DNA of 64,000 nt from an uncultured Chitinophagaceae bacterium (GTDB taxonomy: Bacteria > Bacteroidota > Bacteroidia > Chitinophagales > Chitinophagaceae), in contig CAKZFX010000016.1 of the NCBI GenBank assembly GCA_936908745.1, forward strand, positions 62,001 through 126,000. The letters run 5' to 3'. The position numbers and the translations under genes are program-made. Below, one piece after another: positions 26,149 to 32,564 of this stretch. The first letter of the stretch is position 1. Every line of letters starts with the position of its first letter. Under the pieces are notes generated by a model. That model worked only from the letters and a program-made list of their open reading frames with translations, did not search any database and was not told the origin of the DNA.

Positions 26149-26182
26149 ACACGCCTAAAAAAAAAGTTAGACAAGCCTAAAA
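26145..26182. repeat. Short direct repeat spanning the cdd and ogt stop codons
   Basis: TTAGACACGCCTAAAA (26145-26160) recurs with one change as TTAGACAAGCCTAAAA (26167-26182). The first copy contains the cdd TAG and the second contains the ogt stop (CTA at 26177-26179). Each copy has TTAG/CTAA ends in mirror position. Confidence 0.5.
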
Positions 26183-26674
26183 AAGTGTTTGCACGCCAAA
26201 TGCTACTTTCTTCTCCAGGTCCAGCAGCCATTTTTTGCGTTTGAGGCCACCGGCATAGCCGGTCAGTTCGCCGTTGGAACCAATCACCCGGTGGCAGGGA
26301 ACGATGATCGCAATATTGTTGCGGCCATTGGCATTGGCTACGGCCCTTGTGGCTTTGGTATCGCCTGTTTTTCTTGCTAAGTCCAAATAGCTGATCGTTT
26401 TGGCAAAAGGAATGGCGACGAGTTCATTCCACACGCCTTGCTGGAAAGAAGTGCCCGGCTGGTTCAGCGGCAATTCAAAATTCCGTCGTTCGCCATTAAA
26501 ATACTGGATCAGTTGTTCCACGCAATTGATCAGCATGGGTGAAGGTTGCGGGCTGGCAGGCGTCATATTTTCCGTGCTGTCATGAAACGACACTTCGCTG
26601 ATAAAATCGCCGGTACCGGCGATTTTCAGCAAACCCAGCGGGGAGTGGTAATATGTGACCTGCAGTTCGTCCAT
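26177..26674 (-). CDS. ogt: Methylated-DNA--protein-cysteine methyltransferase
   Basis: Repairs O6-methylguanine by transferring the alkyl group to its own cysteine, in a single-use reaction. The 165-residue protein has the reactive IIVPCHRVIGSNGELTGYAGG, and an N-terminal region of the Ogt kind. Its ATG overlaps the TGA of csaA (ATGA at 26674), so translation is probably coupled. It is the last gene of a three-gene minus-strand run. Confidence 0.94.
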   Translation of the reverse strand: MDELQVTYYHSPLGLLKIAGTGDFISEVSFHDSTENMTPASPQPSPMLINCVEQLIQYFNGERRNFELPLNQPGTSFQQGVWNELVAIPFAKTISYLDLARKTGDTKATRAVANANGRNNIAIIVPCHRVIGSNGELTGYAGGLKRKKWLLDLEKKVAFGVQTLF

Positions 26675-27030
26675 CAGCCGACTTTGTTGCCATTGCCCGT
26701 GTTTCGTTCGGGCGACAATAAAATTACGTCCTTATTTTCATCATACACACCCAGCACCAGGCATTCGCTGATAAAATTGGCGATTTGTTTGGGCGGGAAG
26801 TTGACCACGGCGATCACCTGCCGGTTCAATAAATCCTGTTTTGTATAGTGTTTGGTGACCTGTGCCGAAGAGTTGCGGATGCCGAGTTCAGCGCCAAAAT
26901 CTATTGTAAGCTGGTAAGCCGGTTTTTTGGCTTTGGGAAAATCATTGACTTCGATGATGGTTCCCGTGCGCATATCCACTTTTTCAAAATCGTCCCAGGT
27001 GAGCATTTGTTTTTGTATGATTTTTATCAT
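26674..27030 (-). CDS. csaA: tRNA-binding-domain protein, CsaA-type chaperone
   Basis: The 118-residue protein is a small OB-fold (Trbp111-like) protein. Its sequence DDFEKVDMRTGTIIEVNDFP, then IDFGAELGIRNSSAQVTKHY, then VVNFPPKQIANFISECLVLG, is the CsaA pattern. CsaA has been described as an export-related chaperone in Bacillus; a tRNA-binding role is also possible. The first ATG (27030) overlaps the TGA of the upstream gene; an internal ATG at 27006 (MLTWDDFEK) would match family length better. It overlaps ogt by the ATGA at 26674. Confidence 0.9.
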   Translation of the reverse strand: MIKIIQKQMLTWDDFEKVDMRTGTIIEVNDFPKAKKPAYQLTIDFGAELGIRNSSAQVTKHYTKQDLLNRQVIAVVNFPPKQIANFISECLVLGVYDENKDVILLSPERNTGNGNKVG

Positions 27031-27899
27031 GTTAAAGCAATTCCAGCCTTATTTGCTTTTACTACTAAATAATTAATAAATGCACTGCAGGAAACAAGCA
27101 TAAATTTAGCATCTTCAAAATCGCAAGTAGTTTCTTCAACTAAAGCATGTCTTATGCCGTCTGTATCGCTTGTATAACCATAGATTTGCTTAAAACCACG
27201 TTCAAGGGAAGGATGAATTTTTAGTTTTCCTTTTATTTTGTCCAGTGCTCCGCCTAAAGTGTCTTTAATATTATTTGAAATAACTTTTGCAATTGATTCA
27301 ACTGCTGAAATAGATTCTTTTATTGAATTTCTATAATCAGGGTTTAGTCTGTCTGATAATTTGGATAAAGCCTCTTTTAAATGAATATTACAACTTTTAA
27401 GCAATGTGAAACTTTCTGTTAAAGACAGAATTTCTTCTATTTCTTTGATTTCACTTGCATTTGTTATGGGGCATAGTTGTTGCTCAATAAATCTGTAACC
27501 GGAAAATTCACGCTCTAAAACCTTATTGAAACTATCAAGCAAATGTTTTTTATCTATTCCTTGTCTCAGTATATCTTCTTCAAGTAGTTCAATTGTAAAC
27601 TCTATTAAATCATACACCTCATACCACTTGCAAGAAAAAAAATAATTTCTTATCTCATATTTTACACGATAGATTTCATATGGTATTTCATCAATCGGTT
27701 TTTTTAAAAAGTTATGCCAAAATGAATTTTTGAAAAAATTAAAGGGTACTGTCGCAAAATTGTAGTCATATCTTATATCTACTTTGGAGAGAATAAATAA
27801 GTCATAAATATTCCAGAGTCCATTCCTTAAATCTTCATCGATCGATTCAAGTTGAATTTCTTTTGTAGATGTTTTACCTATTCGTTGACTAAATTTCAT
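27027..27899 (-). CDS. AbiJ-NTD4-like putative abortive-infection protein
   Basis: The 290-residue protein begins MKFSQRIGKTSTKEIQLESI and has DEDLRNGLWNIYDL, the pattern I associate with the AbiJ N-terminal domain 4. The C-terminal half (SIKESISAVESIAKVISN, IHPSLERGFKQIYGYTSDTD, GIRHALVEE, KFMLVSCSAFINYLVVKA) is the all-helical domain that usually accompanies it in phage-defence proteins. The family call is from memory of motifs. The gene is clearly more AT-rich than its neighbours, which suggests recent acquisition. Even so, its stop overlaps the csaA start (ATGA), so it is now the first gene of a coupled operon with csaA and ogt. Confidence 0.65.
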   Translation of the reverse strand: MKFSQRIGKTSTKEIQLESIDEDLRNGLWNIYDLFILSKVDIRYDYNFATVPFNFFKNSFWHNFLKKPIDEIPYEIYRVKYEIRNYFFSCKWYEVYDLIEFTIELLEEDILRQGIDKKHLLDSFNKVLEREFSGYRFIEQQLCPITNASEIKEIEEILSLTESFTLLKSCNIHLKEALSKLSDRLNPDYRNSIKESISAVESIAKVISNNIKDTLGGALDKIKGKLKIHPSLERGFKQIYGYTSDTDGIRHALVEETTCDFEDAKFMLVSCSAFINYLVVKANKAGIALT

Positions 27900-28036
27900 T
27901 TTAAATTCTTTATAGAAATGATAGTCGGTTTAAATTACTAATATAACTAATCAATTATGAATTGCAAAGCAACTATTTTAATCTATAATTTTTCCATTCG
28001 CCCACTTCAATTTATCTTTCTGAAAATATTTGCCGT

Positions 28037-29479
28037 ATGACCCCTGTAAAAAAAGGTATGGACGTTTCACGCCGGAAGTTTCTTCGCAACGCTGCTGTTG
28101 CAGGTGCCGGTTTTATGATCATTCCCCGCCACGTGTTAGGCCGTGGTTTCATTGCTCCCAGTGATAAACTCAATATCGCCGGTATCGGCGCTGGTGGGAA
28201 AGGCGCCAGCGACCTTGCAGAGTTTGCCAAAAGTCCTCGTGTCAATATCGTCGCCCTATGCGATGTGGATGACCGGGAATCAAAGAAAACAAGAGAGAAA
28301 TTTCCTAAAGCCAATTATTACCACGACTTCCGTGAAATGCTGGCAAAGGAAAAGAATAATATAGACGCTTGTTCTATTTCAACACCTGATCATACCCATG
28401 CCGTGGCAACATTGGCCGCCATGCAATTAGGCAAACACGTTTACACACAAAAACCGCTGACACATGATATTTACGAAGCAAGGATTTTAGCGCAGGCGGA
28501 GCAGAAGTATAAAGTGGTGACGCAGATGGGCAACCAGGGTGGTTCTGGTGATGGCGTTCGCAAGGCCAAAGAAATGTATGATGCCGGCATGATCGGCGAT
28601 GTGAAAGAAGCGCATGCATGGACCAATCGCCCGGTATGGCCGCAAGGTATTGCCACGCCGACCGGCAAGTTTGATATCCCCAGCGAACTAAGCTGGGATC
28701 TGTGGCTGGGCCCTTCCAAACATATTGAGTACAATCCTGCTTACCTGCCATTCAACTGGAGAGGCTGGTGGGCATTTGGTACGGGTGCGCTGGGCGATAT
28801 GGCTTGTCATATCATGGATCCGATCTATCGCATTTTGCCGATCGATTATCCCAACTCCGCGGAGTGCAGCGTGGCAACGGTTTGGAAAGAGATGTGGAAC
28901 GATACACAAAACTTAGATGCTTGTCCGCCTGCGTCTATTATTCACCTGAACTATCCACGCAAAGATGGCAAAGGGGAGATCAAAGTATCATGGCATGATG
29001 GCGGTTTACTTCCGGAGCGTCCAAATGAATTGTTGCCGGACGAAAAATTTGGCAACTGGGATGGAGGTGTATTGCTGATCGGTACCAAAGGAAAAATGCT
29101 GATCGATTGTTATGGTGAAAATCCACGACTGTTGCCAACCAGGCTGATGAAGGAAAAGAAAATGCCAAAGGAAACAATCAAGCGTGTGCCGGAAGGTCAT
29201 TACCTGCAATGGGTGAACGCCTGTATTGAGGGGTATGGGAAAGGAAAAACAAGTTCTCCGTTTTCGTATGCAGGGCCGTTTACAGAAAGTATATTGATGG
29301 GTAACCTTGCTATCCGTAGCTGGCTGATGAAGAACCCGAACCTGAAGGGATGGGAAGATAAATACCTTGGCAGAAAGAAATTATTGTGGGATGCAAAGAA
29401 TATGAAAGTAACCAACTTCGACGAAGCTAACCAGTTTGTGAAAAGAGAGTACAGGGATGGGTGGAAGCTGGAGCTTTGA
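28037..29479 (+). CDS. Gfo/Idh/MocA family oxidoreductase with Tat signal
   Basis: The 480-residue protein has a twin-arginine signal (SRRKFLRNAAVAGAG), so it is exported folded, with cofactor. An NAD(P)-binding Rossmann domain follows (LNIAGIGAGGKGASDL), with the family segment HVYTQKPLTHDIYEA containing the catalytic-type lysine, and then a C-terminal alpha/beta domain. Family members oxidise or rearrange sugars and their derivatives; the Tat-exported type is frequent in Bacteroidota carbohydrate use. The substrate is unknown. Translation could also start at the ATG at 28058, which would leave a more compact signal peptide. No partner gene is adjacent. Confidence 0.9.
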   Translation: MTPVKKGMDVSRRKFLRNAAVAGAGFMIIPRHVLGRGFIAPSDKLNIAGIGAGGKGASDLAEFAKSPRVNIVALCDVDDRESKKTREKFPKANYYHDFREMLAKEKNNIDACSISTPDHTHAVATLAAMQLGKHVYTQKPLTHDIYEARILAQAEQKYKVVTQMGNQGGSGDGVRKAKEMYDAGMIGDVKEAHAWTNRPVWPQGIATPTGKFDIPSELSWDLWLGPSKHIEYNPAYLPFNWRGWWAFGTGALGDMACHIMDPIYRILPIDYPNSAECSVATVWKEMWNDTQNLDACPPASIIHLNYPRKDGKGEIKVSWHDGGLLPERPNELLPDEKFGNWDGGVLLIGTKGKMLIDCYGENPRLLPTRLMKEKKMPKETIKRVPEGHYLQWVNACIEGYGKGKTSSPFSYAGPFTESILMGNLAIRSWLMKNPNLKGWEDKYLGRKKLLWDAKNMKVTNFDEANQFVKREYRDGWKLEL

Positions 29480-29488
29480 TTTTTTTTC

Positions 29489-29557
29489 ACCACATAGGCT
29501 AAACATAGAAACGCAAAAAAATTGGATAATCTATGTGTTTCTATGTTCCTATGTGGT
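29489..29557. terminator. Long inverted repeat between convergent genes
   Basis: ACCACATAGG plus AACATAGAAAC (29489-29512, with a 3-base CTA bulge) pairs perfectly with GTTTCTATGTT plus CCTATGTGGT (29537-29557). T-rich DNA lies on one side, so it can serve as a terminator for either gene. The CACATAGG/ACATAGAAAC words suggest a dispersed intergenic repeat. Confidence 0.65.
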
Positions 29558-29576
29558 AAGATATAAAATAGAAATA

Positions 29577-30446
29577 CTACTCGTCTAAAAGAGAAGATAA
29601 CTGGATCAGTTCAGCATGTTTGAACTGATCCTTTTCATTATCAAAACATTTACTGAACTCTTCCAGTAAGGTTTTAATGACCTCTTTATTTTTTTGCGGC
29701 TTGAAATAGTGTGCCACCGGCGGCACCGCGATACGCTTAAAATAATTTTCTACATCATTATGGGTGAACACTTGTCCCGAAGTAGGGTCAATAAAGAATT
29801 CGATCTTATGAAAAGGATTGGGGAGATGTTCGTCTGAATAACCCGGTTTGAAATATGCAATGATAAATTGCTTGGGGATATTGATCGCCCTTACAGGAAT
29901 ATCGAGCAATTCGCAAAGCAATAAATACAAAAGGCCATTGCTGACCTGGTTGCCTCTTTTGCCTTCGATGGTTTTATGTAATAAGAACTCGTTGGGCTCT
30001 TTGTAATTTGTTTCGCAACCTTTGAGGCCATAATAGCTATAAAGGATACTGGTAACGATATTCACCTGCTCCAGCGGTGTAAGATAGTTATTGAGCTCCA
30101 GCCAGATATTGCGTCGTATCTTCTCAATCTCCTGCATTACCGGCGTGGTGGCCATATCAGGATATTGAAATTTGCAGGTAAGCAATGCGCCGACTGTCAG
30201 ATCATGATGGCCCGACACATTCCATTGACGAAAGTCTTCTGCAAGGTCGCGGTAGTGGAGACGATGGATCAGCAACTCGATACGTGTCTGGATGCTTTCG
30301 TCAGGCGTTGTTTCCCAGAGATGTTCAAGGTTAGGAATGATATTCTTTCCATAATCAATGATCTTATCCGATACCAACCCGAATACTTCTTCGTCAGGAT
30401 CATCAATCAATGTAAAGAGTGCCGATATTTCTTTATTTGTCTCCAT
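29577..30446 (-). CDS. SirB1-like transglutaminase-fold protein
   Basis: The 289-residue protein has an N-terminal helical part (about 1-90), then the core of the transglutaminase-like superfamily 2 domain: EGKRGNQVSNGLLYLLLCEL, IPVRAINIPKQFIIAY and FFIDPTSGQVF. In SirB1 relatives the segment after EGKRGN holds the pseudo-catalytic position; here it reads VSNG with no cysteine, so peptidase or transglutaminase activity is doubtful. A C-terminal helical tail follows. The biochemical role of the family is unclear. Upstream lies the site B heptad array. Confidence 0.75.
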   Translation of the reverse strand: METNKEISALFTLIDDPDEEVFGLVSDKIIDYGKNIIPNLEHLWETTPDESIQTRIELLIHRLHYRDLAEDFRQWNVSGHHDLTVGALLTCKFQYPDMATTPVMQEIEKIRRNIWLELNNYLTPLEQVNIVTSILYSYYGLKGCETNYKEPNEFLLHKTIEGKRGNQVSNGLLYLLLCELLDIPVRAINIPKQFIIAYFKPGYSDEHLPNPFHKIEFFIDPTSGQVFTHNDVENYFKRIAVPPVAHYFKPQKNKEVIKTLLEEFSKCFDNEKDQFKHAELIQLSSLLDE

Positions 30447-30518
30447 GGTGGCGATTCCTGCACAATATCTTGACTAAGACTGAAACGGAATAGTTAAACT
30501 TTTCCACAGGTGTTAGTG

Positions 30519-30616
30519 AGTCTGGAGTCAATAGTCAATAGTCAATAGTCGGGAGTCTAGAGTCAGGAGCCGAGAGTGAGTCAATAGTTCTTTACTCTTG
30601 ACTATTGACTCTAGAC
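30519..30616. repeat. Heptanucleotide array AGTCNNN with inverted arm (site B)
   Basis: From 30519 to 30574 eight units follow in register: AGTCTGG, AGTCAAT three times, AGTCGGG, AGTCTAG, AGTCAGG, AGCCGAG. A further AGTCAAT lies at 30579-30585. At 30596-30616 the array runs the other way (GACTATT, GACTCTA, GAC). GTCTAGAGTCA (30555-30565) is the exact reverse complement of TGACTCTAGAC (30606-30616). The CTA at 30611-30613 in this second arm is the stop codon of the methyltransferase gene. Confidence 0.85.
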
Positions 30617-31357
30617 TTTCTTGGCGATAGCCAACCAATCCCAGGGCCCGGGCTTTTTCAACCACGAAGGCGCTTTATGAAATTCGGTTGACCAGTCGTA
30701 TTCAAGTTTTTCTATGGCTTCTGTTTTGAAACCAGCTTTCATCAATAATATTTCCAGTTCTTCTGCGAGGTAATGTTTATGTGGCACATTGTCGATCTCA
30801 ACATTCCCTTTTTTTATATTATTCCATTTACTCATGGCGTCTTTAGAGCTTTTGGTGGCCGGGAAATATTTTTTATCAATCTTGTATTGTTGTTGCAGTA
30901 CAGAAGTCAGCATCCATGATTCCAGTGAAGGAATGCTCATGATCAGTGTGCCTCCTTTTTTGATACAACGGGAGAGACCTTTGAAAAAAGTATCCCTGTC
31001 TTTTTGTGAGGGGGTCAGTATCGCATTGATACAAATACCCGCATCGCAGGGCGTGAAACTGTTTTTTTTAGCCGACATGTCAGCTCTTACATATTCTATA
31101 TTGGTCAGGTCAGTGTGCAGCCCTTGTGCTATCTGGAGATTTTTGATGGAAATATCCAGTGCAATCACTTTTTTAAATTGAGGTGAAAGTAAGGGCAGCC
31201 ATTTGCCGATGGCGCAGCCAATATCAATCACCGTTTTATTCTTAGACGCCACTTTCTCAATGGCCTTTCTTATCAATGCTTTCTTATCGTTGTGCAGCAC
31301 ATCAAAAATTTCTTCGCTGTAGGAAGGCGCCATTTTTTCCCAGTATGATCGTTTCAT
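30611..31357 (-). CDS. SAM-dependent class I methyltransferase
   Basis: The 248-residue protein has the SAM-binding motif VIDIGCAIGKWLPLL (motif I), the acidic end of strand 2 (KKVIALDISIKNL) and ADMSAKKN. It would transfer a methyl group from S-adenosylmethionine to an unknown acceptor. The N-terminal MKRSYWEKMAPSYSEEIFD resembles small-molecule methyltransferases. The start is set at the ATG at 31357; the frame above it to 31408 is low-complexity lysine/asparagine. The stop codon is part of the heptad array: the last valine and stop read GTC TAG. Confidence 0.85.
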   Translation of the reverse strand: MKRSYWEKMAPSYSEEIFDVLHNDKKALIRKAIEKVASKNKTVIDIGCAIGKWLPLLSPQFKKVIALDISIKNLQIAQGLHTDLTNIEYVRADMSAKKNSFTPCDAGICINAILTPSQKDRDTFFKGLSRCIKKGGTLIMSIPSLESWMLTSVLQQQYKIDKKYFPATKSSKDAMSKWNNIKKGNVEIDNVPHKHYLAEELEILLMKAGFKTEAIEKLEYDWSTEFHKAPSWLKKPGPWDWLAIAKKV

Positions 31358-31566
31358 CTGATTATTTTTTATTTTTTTTTGCCAGATGGAATTCGCCAAA
31401 AGAATCATTGCTCCCGGGCTTGCAACCCTGTTGGCTCATTTCATAACCGGTAAGTTTTCCACAAAATACACTTTGGTCTGTTTTCTGCCGTTAAAAATAA
31501 GGCATTGTAATTTTTATAAAATACAGCTACGATAATAAGAACAAGTGATTTTGGTTAGTAGCACAG

Positions 31567-31594
31567 GCCCCGCATTCGTTTGCGGGGCTTTTTT
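31567..31594 (+). terminator. Terminator-like hairpin just upstream of the DUF6263-type gene
   Basis: GCCCCGCA (31567-31574) pairs with TGCGGGGC (31581-31588), with loop TTCGTT and then six Ts. It faces the plus strand and lies 30 bases before the ATG at 31625. No plus-strand gene precedes it within 1 kb, so it may be an attenuator or end a short transcript. The rest of 31358-31566 shows nothing else. Confidence 0.75.
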
Positions 31595-31624
31595 CTGTTA
31601 CATTTACATTTCTAAAACATAATT

Positions 31625-32506
31625 ATGAGAAAACAAATCTTGTATTTCTTTTTATCCGTTTCATTTATTGCTTTCATCAGTTCCTGTAACAATAAACCAA
31701 GCGGCGAAGCCTACACATTGAAAATGCGGCTTGCCCCAGGCGATAGTTTTAAACAGGACATGGATATGCTGATGACCACAAACGTGGAAACAATGGGTTT
31801 TAAGGTGGAAAATGAGATGGGTATGAAGATGCTGATGAATTTTGAAGTCTTAGGTGATACTGCGGGGTTGAAGAAAATACGAATGACGTATGAAGATGCG
31901 AAAATGTCAATGAAATTAAAAGGTGTGCCCGGCGCTGATGAGATGAATACCGATTCCCTGATGAATATATCTTCAGAAAGATTAAAAGGAAAGACAGTGA
32001 CCTTATTGGTAAATGCCAATAATGAAGTAGTGGATGTGCAAGGCTTTGACCAGTTTCTCGAAAATGAAAACCTGGATGCCACAACACAACTCCAGGTCAA
32101 AAAGATGTTCTCTAAAGAACAGATGAACAGCATGTTTGGTATGATGTTCCAGCTATATCCTGAAAAGCCGGTGAGAGTGGGCGAAAGCTGGGATAAAAAT
32201 ATTTCAACATCTATAGCAGATATAAAGATGACAATGAAGGGAAAATATAAACTTAAAGCTGTCAGCAATGATATTGCCACTATTGATATCGTTGGGGATT
32301 TTTCCGGCAAGGGCAAAATGAGCCAGGGGCAAATGGATATGAACATGGATCTAAAAGGATCGCAGGATGGACAAATGAATGTAGGGCTGAAAGACGGCTA
32401 CCTGAAAGATGCTGATTATAAACTGGATATGAAAGGAGAAATGAATGCAATGGGACAAAAAGTGCCGATGGAGATCAAAGGAAAGTACATGATAAAGGGA
32501 AAGTAG
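31625..32506 (+). CDS. Methionine-rich lipoprotein, DUF6263-like
   Basis: The 293-residue protein has a lipoprotein signal with lipobox ISSC (about residue 21), so it should be lipid-anchored in the envelope. The mature part is beta-rich, with repeated KMTMKGKYKL/DMKGEMNAMG-like strands and an unusually high methionine content (NVETMGFKVENEMGMKMLM and others). The segment MFQLYPEKPVRVGESWDKN is the pattern I associate with DUF6263. The function is unknown. A hairpin lies 30 bases upstream and a bidirectional terminator follows. Confidence 0.78.
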   Translation: MRKQILYFFLSVSFIAFISSCNNKPSGEAYTLKMRLAPGDSFKQDMDMLMTTNVETMGFKVENEMGMKMLMNFEVLGDTAGLKKIRMTYEDAKMSMKLKGVPGADEMNTDSLMNISSERLKGKTVTLLVNANNEVVDVQGFDQFLENENLDATTQLQVKKMFSKEQMNSMFGMMFQLYPEKPVRVGESWDKNISTSIADIKMTMKGKYKLKAVSNDIATIDIVGDFSGKGKMSQGQMDMNMDLKGSQDGQMNVGLKDGYLKDADYKLDMKGEMNAMGQKVPMEIKGKYMIKGK

Positions 32507-32530
32507 AAAATTTCGTATCTTTATAGAATG

Positions 32531-32557
32531 AAAAAAGCCCCGTTTTGGGGCTTTTTT
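32531..32557. terminator. Bidirectional terminator between DUF6263-type gene and topA
   Basis: AAAAAAGCCCC (32531-32541) pairs with GGGGCTTTTTT (32547-32557), loop GTTTT. It has a T-run on both strands and serves the convergent genes. Confidence 0.92.
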
Positions 32558-32564
32558 ATTGTAG

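Noticed and set aside
31711..32346. 211-codon ORF opposite the methionine-rich lipoprotein
   Set aside because: Antisense shadow caused by the methionine/lysine-rich codon use of the real gene.
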